Source: an uncultured Sutterella sp. | Lineage (GTDB): Bacteria; Pseudomonadota; Gammaproteobacteria; Burkholderiales; Burkholderiaceae_F | Direction: 5' to 3' | DNA length: 17,056 nucleotides | NCBI GenBank assembly: GCA_900770335.1 | Contig: CAAGKD010000049.1 | Location: 1 to 17,056, forward strand | Shown here: piece by piece, positions 6,056 through 14,358 of the stretch | Position numbering within the stretch: the stretch's first letter is position 1 | Layout: every line of letters begins with the position of its first letter | Position numbers and translations under genes: made by a program | Notes under the pieces: model-generated | What the model saw: the letters and a program-made list of their open reading frames with translations, nothing else | The model's database searches: none | What the model was told of the DNA's origin: nothing

Positions 6056-7348
6056 TATTTGCGCGACTTCGTCTGCTCAATGGCGCGTTCGCAGCAAGCG
6101 GCCATGGCGGCGGGCGATCCGGAGTCCGAGCGCTTGAGCTCAAGAGCCACGCCGATTCCGGAGGCCTTGTCAATGAAGGTGATGTCGGAATATCCCAATC
6201 TGCTCTCACGGCTGGAGAGCAGCTCTCCTCGATGCGCGCTCCGGGCGCGGAGGGGCCGGCAACCGCGCCGAGAAGCCCGAGGAGCAGCCCGTGATAGAAG
6301 GATTCTGTGGACCCATCACGGATACTGATGATTCTTCTTAGAAAATCGTTGGCCAAGCTTCTTGCGTCGCGCAACCGCCCCTCGCTGAGCGCGGCGGCGA
6401 CTTTGATCGCCTCGGAGACATAGCCGGGATTCTCCCGGCTGAAGAAGAATGCGATCTTGCGCTCGAAGCACTCGAGCACCTCGTGGTTTGGAATTCGCAG
6501 CAGCGCCCGTCCCTGCTCATCGTCTCCGACCTTTGAGAGATAGCCCGTCGCATGCAGCATGCTCAGCAGCAAGGTCGAGGAATGCGTCTGATTGAGCTCA
6601 TCGAACGACACGTCCTCGGAAATGCAGGCGCTCACCGTCTCTCCCGCAAGCAGGCGCCGCAGAAGCGAGAGATGCGCGTCATCCGCGAAATCAATGAATT
6701 CAAGGACGATGTCGTTCCGGCTCGTGTCGATCCAGAAGTTGCCGTACTCGGAACGCCCCGCCTCGCGGCTGAGGCTGCAGAAGCTCATCACGTCCCACGG
6801 GCAGTACATCGCCGTGCCGGCGAAGCGATAGCCGTCATAGTGAGTGCGCATCTCATCCGCGCAGGCGGACAGCCCGAGGTCAGCAAGCGCCCGCTCAGTC
6901 TCATCTTCGGTGAACCCGAACGCCGTGCTGCAGACGGGCGTCGTCATCGCTCTGCCCTCGAACTGATTGAGTCCGGTGAAGGCGCTCTCCTTGGCAAGCC
7001 GCAGGCAGCCCGTCAGAACCGCCTTCTCAAGATTGGGATTGTCCTTGAGCCCGTTGCTGAACAGCGTGCGCACGAGGTCGAGCATGGCGTCGTAAAAGCC
7101 CGCCGTGCGCGCCTTCTGCAGCGGAACGTCATATTCATCAATGAGAACGATGACGCCCTGCCGAAGTGCCTGCGGAGCGCGTCCTCAAGCGTGGACAGGA
7201 AGAACGGCATCACCTTCAGCGCTTCATCGAACGCAATCGCGTCAAGCCGCATGATGCGCTCGAGCGCAAGCTTGTTGAGGTCGCTCAGCCTGAATGACGC
7301 TCTCAGAAACTCATGACGTTGCGCCTCCATGGCGAGCACCCGGTGCAT
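5947..7348 (-). pseudogene. AAA-ATPase-like / PD-(D/E)XK nuclease family protein, 5'-truncated and twice frameshifted
   Basis: Relic of the family with an N-terminal AAA-ATPase-like domain and a C-terminal PD-(D/E)XK nuclease domain (Pfam AAA-ATPase_like and PDDEXK_9), common as multi-copy genes in gut bacteria; biological role unresolved. Three frames must be joined. 7348-7163: ends with LEDALRRHFG. 7160-6225: QGVIVLIDEYDVPLQKA (Walker B-like), TGCLRLAKESAFTGLNQF, FGFTEDE, HYDGYRF and YCPWDV. 6222-5947: LLSSRESRLGYSDITF, then catalytic ELK and AIEQTKSRKY, to TGA. Each join needs one missing base, near 7160-7165 and 6222-6226. Upstream of 7348 a stop codon follows quickly, and the roughly 110-130 N-terminal residues with the P-loop (RPRRFGKS/T in relatives) are absent. 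Even if the frameshifts were sequencing errors, an ATPase without its P-loop should not work. The nuclease motif itself is intact. Confidence 0.88.
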
Positions 7349-7653
7349 GCGGAGTTCAAGTCAATTGCTCGATTCAAGCATCCGCTTTGCTCACAGTTTT
7401 CGGCGTGCAGTCAATACCTCTTAGCGCATTGGCGGGATCCTCAGAAAGAAACGCTTGCAAACTCATTCAATAGAATGAAGTTCCGGTCCTTCACATTGGC
7501 TGCGATCTTTTAACACAGCACCTTCAGACGTGGCGGCCGGTTTTTCAAAAAGCCCATAACAAGAAGCAGGCCCGCCGGAGCGCGCAGGCACCCTCTTGCT
7601 GCGAGATTCTCCCTGAGAGGCGGAGCCGTTGTCCCTTGAAGGAGGAAACACCC
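7349..7653. other. AT-richer gene-poor stretch between the AAA/nuclease relic and the symporter
   Basis: 305 bp. Positions 7360-7510 are clearly less GC-rich than the surroundings and riddled with stops. On the minus strand a 30-codon ORF (7466-7374) reads MSLQAFLSEDPANALRGID and ends in TGA. If that TGA and the one five codons later were TGG, the frame would continue as KADA-W-IEQLT-W, which suggests decayed coding sequence. A small CATTC/GAATG inverted repeat lies at 7464-7477, and TAGAAT at 7471-7476 (plus) is a possible -10 element. Positions 7520-7653 form the symporter leader; no riboswitch was recognised. Confidence 0.5.
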
Positions 7654-9195
7654 ATGGAAATGGACACCCTGACCAGCATCATCCAGAGCATAAACAGCCT
7701 GCTCTGGGGGATGTACTGCCTGATTCCGCTCCTTGTCGGAACGGGCATTTATCTCACCTTCCGCCTCCGGTTCATCCAGATCCGGCGCTTCTGCGACGCC
7801 TTCTACCAGGTGTTCGGCGGCTTCAGCCTCTTCGGCTCCAAGGCCGGCAAGGACGGCATGTCGTCCTTCCAGTCGCTTGCCACGGCCATCTCGGCCCAGG
7901 TCGGCACGGGCAACCTCGCCGGCGTCGCCACCGCGATCGCCATGGGCGGTCCGGGCGCGATCTTCTGGATGTGGGTCGCCGCCTTCTTCGGCATGGCGAC
8001 GATCTTCGCCGAGGCCGTGCTCGCGCAGGTCTACCGCGCGCGCGACGCCCACGGCCAGATCATGGGCGGCCCGGCCTTCTACATCAGCCGGGGCCTGCAC
8101 AACAAGCCCCTCGCGGCGTTCTTCGCCTTCTCGATCATCATCGCGCTCGGCTTCATCGGCAACATGGTGCAGGCCAACTCGATCGCCGACAGCATCTACA
8201 CGGCCTTTGACGTGCCGCAGTGGACGACGGGCATCTTCGTCTTTGCAATCGCCGGCTTCATCTTCATCGGCGGCGTGCGCCGCATCGCGAGCTTCGCCGA
8301 GAAGATGGTCCCCCTGATGGCGCTCGTCTACATCATCGGCTCGCTCACGATCATCTTCGCGCATGCGGACATGATCCTGCCCGTGCTCAAGGCGATCTTC
8401 GTCGGCGCGTTCGATCCCTCGGCCGCGACGGGCGGCATCATCGGCGCGAGCATCCGCGAGGCCATCCGCTACGGCGTCGCCCGAGGGCTCTTCTCGAATG
8501 AGGCGGGCATGGGCTCGACCCCGCACGCCCATGCGCTCGCCCGCGTGCAGCACCCCTGCCAGCAGGGCCTCGTCGCGTACGTGGGCCTCTTCTTCGACAC
8601 CTTCATCGTGCTCAACATCACTGCTCTCGTCATTCTCGTGACGGGGTCGCTCGACGGCGCGACGACGGGCATCTCGCTCACGCAGAAGGCCTTCACCGAG
8701 GGCCTGGGCGCGATCGGACCGGGCTTCGTCGCGGTGTGCCTCTTCTTCTTCGCCTTCACGACGATCGTGGGCTGGTACTTCTTCGGCGAGCAGAACGTCA
8801 AGTACCTCTTCGGCCTGCGCTGGGTGCCGATCTACCGCGTGCTCGTGCTCTGCTTCCTGATGCTCGGCTCGTTCCTGCAGGTCGGCCTCGTCTGGGAGCT
8901 CGCGGACTTCTTCAACGGCATCATGGTGATTCCGAACGTCATCGCGCTCCTTGCGCTCTCGGGGCTCGTGACGAAGGTCCTCAATGACTACGAAGGAAAG
9001 TTCCTCACGGGCGAGACGCCCGAGTACGGCGCCCTCTCGCCCTCCAAGGGCGAGCCCTTCGACCTCGAGCCCGCGCCCGAGTTCGATGAGAACGGCATGC
9101 CCGTTCGCCGCCGCTTCCAGTTGCGCCGTCGCCGCCGCCATGTGAACACCGACGAGATGGAGCAGCTCAAGGAGGAGGGGCTCGACCGGTTCTGA
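7654..9195 (+). CDS. Sodium:alanine (or glycine) symporter, AGCS family
   Basis: A 513-residue inner-membrane Na+-coupled amino-acid importer of the AlsT/DagA type, typically for alanine or glycine. Many hydrophobic helices span residues 8-460. Family signatures seen: VGTGNLAGVATAI (83-95), GPGAIFWMW (99-107), GGPAFYIS (138-145), FIGNMVQANS (167-176), and the hallmark FSNEAGMGSTP (280-290) followed by AHALARV. The length is a little above the usual 450-500 because of a cytosolic tail (about 455-513) with an acidic part and a very basic RRRFQLRRRRRH segment. The ATG at 7654 follows AAGGAGG at 8 nt. The frame is open to a TTG at 7636, but that lies on the ribosome-binding site itself. Monocistronic: an accessory region lies upstream and a strong terminator downstream. 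Substrate cannot be fixed from sequence alone. Confidence 0.95.
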   Translation: MEMDTLTSIIQSINSLLWGMYCLIPLLVGTGIYLTFRLRFIQIRRFCDAFYQVFGGFSLFGSKAGKDGMSSFQSLATAISAQVGTGNLAGVATAIAMGGPGAIFWMWVAAFFGMATIFAEAVLAQVYRARDAHGQIMGGPAFYISRGLHNKPLAAFFAFSIIIALGFIGNMVQANSIADSIYTAFDVPQWTTGIFVFAIAGFIFIGGVRRIASFAEKMVPLMALVYIIGSLTIIFAHADMILPVLKAIFVGAFDPSAATGGIIGASIREAIRYGVARGLFSNEAGMGSTPHAHALARVQHPCQQGLVAYVGLFFDTFIVLNITALVILVTGSLDGATTGISLTQKAFTEGLGAIGPGFVAVCLFFFAFTTIVGWYFFGEQNVKYLFGLRWVPIYRVLVLCFLMLGSFLQVGLVWELADFFNGIMVIPNVIALLALSGLVTKVLNDYEGKFLTGETPEYGALSPSKGEPFDLEPAPEFDENGMPVRRRFQLRRRRRHVNTDEMEQLKEEGLDRF

Positions 9196-9270
9196 CCGGC
9201 TGAAAGCCCGCATGATCCGGCTCCGCCGCCCGCACGAACGGACGGACGGCGGGGACGGCGGATCTCCTTG

Positions 9271-9317
9271 AAAAGAGGGGCCGCACGGCGTCAGCGCCGG
9301 CGGCCCCTCTTCCTTTG
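9271..9317. terminator. Bidirectional intrinsic terminator between the symporter and rnm
   Basis: A perfect 12-bp stem (9273-9284 with 9300-9311) continues through an inner CGGCG/CGCCG stem with a TCAG loop. It is followed by CCTTT on the plus strand and TTTTC on the minus strand. It sits between two convergent genes and can serve both. Confidence 0.85.
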
Positions 9318-9346
9318 CAGAACAGCTCCCAGGCGAGCCGAGGCGG

Positions 9347-10198
9347 TCAGTCGATCTGCTCGGGATACCCGAAGCGCGTCCAGACGGGCTTCAAGTCCCG
9401 CGGAAAGCGCGGCTGCAGGCCCGGCGAAGGCCGGGGCGAGCGCGAGGAGTGCCAGTCCGACCCCGTGCTCGCGAGAAAGCCCATCTCGCGGGCGCGCTGC
9501 GCGTAGAGGATGTCCGACTCGCGCGACTGCGAGCCCGAGGTGACCTCGATCGCCTCGCCGCCCGCGCCCCGGAAGGCGTCAAGGAGCGCGTCGTGCATCC
9601 AGGTCTCGGGAAAGCGGTAGCGCCCGGGGTGCGCGAGGACCGCGACGCCCCCCTCGGCCTCAATGAAGCGCACCGCGTCCTCGGTGCTCGGCCAGGCGAC
9701 GTTCACGTAGGCCGGGCGTCCGGGGCGGAGGTACTTGTCGAAGGCCTCCTGGTACTGCTTCACGTGCCCCTGCTCGAGCAGCCAGAGCGCGAAGTGCGTG
9801 CGCGAGAGCGAGGAGGCGTGGTCGGCGTAGGCGAGCGCCCCCTCGAGGGCGCCGTGGATGCCGCACGCGGCGAGGCGCCGGTCCATCTCTCGGCCGCGCT
9901 CAAGGCGCTTGTCCGAGGTTCCGGCCAGGAACTTCGCAAGCCCCGGGCTCTCGGGATCAAGGCCGAGTCCGACGACGTGAATGCCCGAGCCGCCCCAGAG
10001 CGTGGAGATCTCGATGCCGGGAATGAAGTCGATCCCCTTCGCGCGGGCGGCCTCGCGAGCGCGGGCGGTTCCGGCCATCGTGTCGTGGTCGGTGAGGCTC
10101 ATCAGGCGCACGCCGTTCGCAGCGCAGAGCTCTACGAGCTCCTCGGGCGGCAGCGCGCCGTCGGAGAAGTTGGAATGCATGTGAAAGTCCACGGCCAT
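9347..10198 (-). CDS. rnm: PHP-domain RNase AM / 3',5'-nucleoside bisphosphate phosphatase (YciV family)
   Basis: A 283-residue metal-dependent phosphoesterase close in length and layout to E. coli YciV/RNase AM, which acts on 3',5'-bisphosphates and as a 5'-3' exonuclease trimming rRNA 5' ends. All PHP metal motifs are present: HMHSNFSDG (H6, H8, D13), TDHDT (36-40), PGIEIS with E63, H74 in IHVVGL, SRTHF with H135, LAHPGRY with H190, and GSDWH (D248, H250). An insertion domain with GALEGA and KYL-x-x-GRPAYV matches relatives. The ATG at 10198 has AGAGG 10 nt upstream. Transcribed alone, divergent from hslO with a 120-bp shared promoter region. Intact and expected to be active; the exact in vivo substrate is inferred from family knowledge. 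Confidence 0.93.
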   Translation of the reverse strand: MAVDFHMHSNFSDGALPPEELVELCAANGVRLMSLTDHDTMAGTARAREAARAKGIDFIPGIEISTLWGGSGIHVVGLGLDPESPGLAKFLAGTSDKRLERGREMDRRLAACGIHGALEGALAYADHASSLSRTHFALWLLEQGHVKQYQEAFDKYLRPGRPAYVNVAWPSTEDAVRFIEAEGGVAVLAHPGRYRFPETWMHDALLDAFRGAGGEAIEVTSGSQSRESDILYAQRAREMGFLASTGSDWHSSRSPRPSPGLQPRFPRDLKPVWTRFGYPEQID

Positions 10199-10240
10199 GA
10201 TTCGGGCGCCTCTGAAGAGAAAAGGTTTGTGCTGCGGACA

Positions 10241-10269
10241 AGTTTAGCCGCCCGGCCCGCGGCTAGAAT
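10241..10269. promoter_or_regulatory. Overlapping divergent promoters for rnm and hslO
   Basis: GCTAGAATC gives a -10 element TAGAAT at 10264-10269 for hslO. On the minus strand GCTAAACT gives TAAACT at 10246-10241 for rnm. The hslO -35 position (17-bp spacing) falls on the rnm -10, so the two polymerases could compete. Neither has a good -35, and I see no heat-shock sigma-32 pair for hslO. Confidence 0.35.
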
Positions 10270-10318
10270 CGAGCCTTCCAATCTTTCACCGATCATCCTT
10301 ATCCGGGAGTTCCTCACG

Positions 10319-11227
10319 ATGGACGCACTTCAGAAGCTTCTCTTCACCCGCGCGAACGTTCGCGGCGAGACCGTCAGGCTCGGCGACGAGCTCGGCAAAG
10401 CGCTCGCGGAGCAGAACCTTCCCCTCGCCGCGCGCCGCTTCGCCGGCGAGCTCGCGAGCGCCGCGCTCCTGTCGGCCGGCGCGATCCAGCTCGACGGCAC
10501 GGTGGCCCTGCAGATCGAGGGCGACGGCCCGATCCGCCGCGCCCTGGCCGAGGTGCGCGCGGACTTCTCCTTCCGCGTGATGATCCAGATGCGCGAGGGC
10601 GCGCCCGAGCCCGACGCCAATGCGGACCTCCGGACGCTCGTCAACGCCTCGGGCCGCGGCCGCTGCGCCCTCATCCTCGACCGCGCGAACCGCCCGGCCG
10701 ACGAGGCGCCCTACCAGGGCGTCGTCGCCCTTGAGGGCGCGACCTTCGCAGAGGCGCTCGAGAACTACTTCGAGCGCTCCGAGCAGGTCGAAACCAAGCT
10801 CGCCCTCGCGTCTGACGGCGAGTCCGCGGGCGGCATCCTCCTGCAGAAGCTTCCCGCCGAGGGCGGCAGGCTTCCCGAGGACTACGACCCCGAGGGGTGG
10901 ACGCGCGTGCGCATGTTCGGCGACACCGTGAAGAGCATTGAGCTCCTCACGCTCGCGCCCGAGGAGATCAACCGCCGGCTCTTCTGGGAGGAGTCGCCCC
11001 TGGTCACGCTCGAGGCCGCTCCGAAGTTCGCCTGCTCGTGCTCGGGCGCGCGCTTTGACGAGATCATCCGGGGCCTGGGCGAGCCCGAAGCCGAGGCCAT
11101 CGTCGCCGAGCGCGGCGCCATCGACATCCGCTGCCCCTTCTGCGGACGCGCCAAGCGCTACGACGGCGTGGACGTGAAGGCGCTCTTCGCGAACGCCGCG
11201 CACGCCCCGCAGGCGGCCAAGGCCTGA
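10319..11227 (+). CDS. hslO: Hsp33 redox-activated holdase chaperone
   Basis: A 302-residue cytosolic chaperone that stays inactive while reduced and zinc-bound. It becomes an ATP-independent holdase on oxidative unfolding. The zinc switch is complete: CSC (C239, C241) and CPFC (C272, C275) near the C-terminus, spaced as in E. coli (C232/C234/C265/C268). The N-terminal domain shows AARRFAGELASAALLSAGAI-type helices and an NASGRGRCALILD turn, then a linker with NYFERSEQV (149-157), a well-conserved Hsp33 segment. The ATG at 10319 is preceded by GGGAG at 9 nt. The upstream frame stays open to 9449 but is antisense to rnm, so it is rejected. The gene is slightly longer than E. coli Hsp33 (292) because of an Ala-rich tail. 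Convergent with ftsB. Confidence 0.96.
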   Translation: MDALQKLLFTRANVRGETVRLGDELGKALAEQNLPLAARRFAGELASAALLSAGAIQLDGTVALQIEGDGPIRRALAEVRADFSFRVMIQMREGAPEPDANADLRTLVNASGRGRCALILDRANRPADEAPYQGVVALEGATFAEALENYFERSEQVETKLALASDGESAGGILLQKLPAEGGRLPEDYDPEGWTRVRMFGDTVKSIELLTLAPEEINRRLFWEESPLVTLEAAPKFACSCSGARFDEIIRGLGEPEAEAIVAERGAIDIRCPFCGRAKRYDGVDVKALFANAAHAPQAAKA

Positions 11228-11238
11228 CAAATCACCCG

Positions 11239-11260
11239 GGCCGCCGACGCAAAGGCGGCC
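11239..11260 (+). terminator. Hairpin after hslO
   Basis: GGCCGCC (11239-11245) pairs with GGCGGCC (11254-11260) around an 8-nt loop, 11 nt after the hslO stop. There is no T-run, so it is likely a 3'-end stabiliser or a weak or Rho-assisted terminator. Confidence 0.45.
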
Positions 11261-11313
11261 GCAAGGAGCGTCGATCCGGAGCGCGCCGAGCGAGCGCGGA
11301 AATCAGAAGGCCG

Positions 11314-11748
11314 TCAGTTCCTGCGGTCGCGGGCCTTCGGCGCCCAGAGGCCCTTCGGGGCGTGATAGAGGTCGGACTTCTTCGGCGTGAAGGTCTGCCT
11401 CGCGCCGGAGCGGATCTCCGGAGCGTCGACGTTCGGCATCGCGTCGACGGCGCCCGTCTTGCGCGCAGCCTCCTCCTCGGTCTCGATGCGAAAGAGCACC
11501 TCGTCGGGACGGATCATGTTGAGCTCGCGCCGGGCGCGCTCCTCGATCGCATCCTGGTTGGAGACGAGAGAGGCGTACTCGGCCTGCAGGGCCTCGTTGC
11601 TGCGCTTCAATGCGTCATTGACCGCGCGCTGCTCGGAAAGGGCCGCAGCAAGCTCATCGAGGCGCTGCCAGCTCGCGCGGCCCGCCCAGAGCTGGTACTG
11701 CGCGAAGCACACGCCGGCGAGAAGCAGGAAGATGAAGAAGCGGACCAT
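11314..11748 (-). CDS. ftsB: Cell division protein FtsB (DivIC family)
   Basis: A 144-residue bitopic division protein that joins FtsL and FtsQ to form the FtsQBL complex activating septal peptidoglycan synthesis. Seen: a short cytoplasmic start, one membrane helix (about 3-18, VRFFIFLLLAGVCFAQYQLW), a periplasmic heptad-like coiled coil (25-65), and the family motif AIEERARRELNMIRPDEVLFRI (67-88). It is longer than E. coli FtsB (103) by a polar tail (89-144) rich in Lys, Asp and Pro. The ATG at 11748 is chosen because the membrane helix begins there. The open frame continues to 11922 but would include the enolase terminator and Arg-rich nonsense. No clear ribosome-binding site is seen. It is the last gene of the pyrG-kdsA-eno-ftsB run but is cut off from eno by a terminator, so it probably has its own promoter. 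Confidence 0.92.
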   Translation of the reverse strand: MVRFFIFLLLAGVCFAQYQLWAGRASWQRLDELAAALSEQRAVNDALKRSNEALQAEYASLVSNQDAIEERARRELNMIRPDEVLFRIETEEEAARKTGAVDAMPNVDAPEIRSGARQTFTPKKSDLYHAPKGLWAPKARDRRN

Positions 11749-11800
11749 TGTCGGAATGGAAGCGAAGACGGCCGGTGAGCGTCCGGAGTGACGCCCGAAG

Positions 11801-11806
11801 ATTCTA
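11801..11806 (-). promoter_or_regulatory. Candidate -10 element for ftsB (TAGAATC)
   Basis: On the minus strand CCTAGAATC places TAGAAT about 52 nt upstream of the ftsB ATG and 33 nt downstream of the end of the eno terminator. No convincing -35. The same TAGAATC word precedes hslO. Confidence 0.4.
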
Positions 11807-11839
11807 GGGACATTCGCCCGCAGCCGCGGCCCGCGGGCG

Positions 11840-11884
11840 AAAAAAAGGCCGGTCCGGAGGTCCCTCAGGGACGTCCGGCCGGCC
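11840..11884 (-). terminator. Strong Rho-independent terminator of eno
   Basis: On the minus strand a stem of about 16 bp lies at 11884-11847. The arms run from GGCCGGCCGGACGTCCC to its near-complement, with one mismatch, one bulged A and a TGA loop. It is followed by seven T (A7 at 11840-11846). It lies 65 nt after the eno stop and before ftsB. Confidence 0.9.
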
Positions 11885-11949
11885 TGCTCGCCGGGGCGGC
11901 TTCCGATTGAAGGCCGGATCACCCGGCCCCCGTCAGCCGCTCAGGGCTT

Positions 11950-13236
<1,287 letters not shown>

Positions 13237-13278
13237 TGCTTTTCCTCACTGAAGAGCGGCGGGCCGGACGGATGTCCC

Positions 13279-13311
13279 GCGCGCAAGGCCCCTCGAGAGA
13301 GGGAAGCGCGC
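13279..13311 (-). promoter_or_regulatory. Two-tier hairpin in the kdsA-eno gap
   Basis: GCGCGC arms (13279-13284 and 13306-13311) enclose an inner CCCTC/GAGGG stem. It lies about 40 nt upstream of the eno start. It may be a 5'-leader or processing structure; there is no T-run. Confidence 0.4.
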
Positions 13312-13334
13312 CGCCCGCGGATGAAAGGGGTTCG

Positions 13335-13365
13335 AAAAAAAATCAGGCGAAGTCCTCTTCGAGCC
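13335..13365 (-). terminator. Terminator-like element overlapping the end of kdsA
   Basis: On the minus strand a stem CGAAG-AGGA-CTTCG (13361-13348), extendable by GG/CC over a bulge, lies inside the last codons of kdsA. Eight T (A8 at 13335-13342) follow immediately after the TGA stop. A translating ribosome would melt the stem, so termination could depend on translation. Confidence 0.5.
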
Positions 13366-14197
13366 ACGGCTGCGCCTTGGTGACGCGGTCGATCTCGACG
13401 AGTCCCTCGAGAAGCTCGCGCATCCGCCCGAGCGGGACGGCGTTGGGGCCGTCGGACAGCGCCTTCGCGGGATCGGGATGCGTCTCCATGAAGAATCCTG
13501 CCACGCCGACGGCGCAGGCGGCGCGGGCGAGGACGGGGACGAACTGGCGCTGGCCGCCCGAGCTCGTGCCGTTTCCGCCGGGAAGCTGCACGGAGTGGGT
13601 GGCGTCCATCACGACGGGCGCGCCCGTGGCGCGCATGATCGCAAGGCCGCGCATGTCCGAAACGAGGTTCCCGTAGCCGAAGGACGCGCCGCGCTCGCAG
13701 CACATGAAGCGGTCCGCGTCGAGGCCCGCGGCGACGGCCGCCGCGCGCGCCTTCTCGATCACGTTCACCATGTCGCCGGGCGCGAGGAACTGGCCCTTCT
13801 TGATGTTGACGGGGCGGCCCGACTGCGCGCAGGCGGCGATGAAGTCCGTCTGGCGGCACAGGAACGCCGGCGTCTGCAGGACGTCGACCGAGCGGGCGAC
13901 CTCCGGAACGTCCTCGGCCGTGTGCACGTCCGTGAGGACGGGCACGCCCACGGTCTCGCGGACCTTCCTGAGGATCTCCAGGCCCTTCTCGATGCCAAGG
14001 CCCCGATAGCTCCTGCCGGAGGTGCGATTGGCCTTGTCGTAGCTCGCCTTGAAGACGTAGGGGATGCCGAGCGCGGAGGTGATCTCCTTCATGCGGCCGG
14101 CGATGTCGACCGCCATCTGCTCGCCCTCAAGGACGCACGGACCGGCGATCAGGAAGAACGGCCGGCGCGCGCCGACCTCGAAGCCACAGAGCTGCAA
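13343..14197 (-). CDS. kdsA: 3-deoxy-8-phosphooctulonate (KDO-8-P) synthase, metal-dependent type, TTG start
   Basis: A 284-residue aldolase condensing phosphoenolpyruvate with arabinose 5-phosphate to make KDO-8-phosphate for the LPS inner core. Seen: LIAGPCVLE (16-24), KASYDKANRTSG (50-61), CRQTDF (114-119), NIKKGQFLAPGDM (131-143), CERGASFGYGNL (167-178), DATHSVQLPGG (198-208) and ETHPDPAKALSDGPNA (238-253). C21 with H201, E238 and D249 is the metal-ligand set of class II enzymes; E. coli KdsA has Asn instead of this Cys. The start is chosen as TTG at 14197. GAGGAGA lies 6 nt upstream, the protein then begins QLCGFEVG like relatives, and the length is right. The ATG at 14251 would add an unrelated Pro/Arg leader and swallow that ribosome-binding site. 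It lies between pyrG and eno, as usual in betaproteobacteria. Confidence 0.95.
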   Translation of the reverse strand: MQLCGFEVGARRPFFLIAGPCVLEGEQMAVDIAGRMKEITSALGIPYVFKASYDKANRTSGRSYRGLGIEKGLEILRKVRETVGVPVLTDVHTAEDVPEVARSVDVLQTPAFLCRQTDFIAACAQSGRPVNIKKGQFLAPGDMVNVIEKARAAAVAAGLDADRFMCCERGASFGYGNLVSDMRGLAIMRATGAPVVMDATHSVQLPGGNGTSSGGQRQFVPVLARAACAVGVAGFFMETHPDPAKALSDGPNAVPLGRMRELLEGLVEIDRVTKAQPWLEEDFA

Positions 14198-14253
14198 GAC
14201 GTGTCTCCTCGCGGGATGGGAGGTGGGAGGTGGGATGTTCGCTGTGCGCATGT

Positions 14254-14297
14254 CCTCCCCGAGGGGCCGCGCGTCCTGCGCGGCCGGCCCGGGGAGG
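14254..14297 (-). promoter_or_regulatory. Large GC-rich hairpin in the pyrG-kdsA gap
   Basis: The outer stem CCTCCCCG/CGGGGAGG (14254-14261 with 14290-14297) and inner stem GGCCGCGC/GCGCGGCC (14265-14272 with 14278-14285) have a GTCCT loop and a small internal loop. No T-run on either strand. It may partially terminate, stabilise or process the pyrG-kdsA transcript. A GGGAGGT direct repeat (about 14218-14233) lies between it and the kdsA start. Confidence 0.55.
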
Positions 14298-14358
14298 GGC
14301 GGGCGCCCCGGCTCCTCATTGAGAGGGCGGGACCGCCCGTGCGAGGTCCTGACGAAAG

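Noticed and set aside
7636..7653. TTG start six codons upstream for the symporter
   Set aside because: It overlaps the AAGGAGG ribosome-binding site that serves the ATG at 7654.
7510..9213. 567-codon open frame on the minus strand opposite the symporter
   Set aside because: Composed almost entirely of charged Ala/Glu/Asp/Arg/His stretches, without membrane segments or motifs; the plus-strand symporter explains the region.
9449..10318. 290-codon N-terminal extension of Hsp33
   Set aside because: The extension is antisense to the well-supported rnm gene and the intergenic promoter region; Hsp33 starts at 10319.
10199..10318. Sigma-32 heat-shock promoter for hslO
   Set aside because: No CTTGAAA/CCCCAT pair with proper spacing could be found; only a sigma-70-like -10 is visible.
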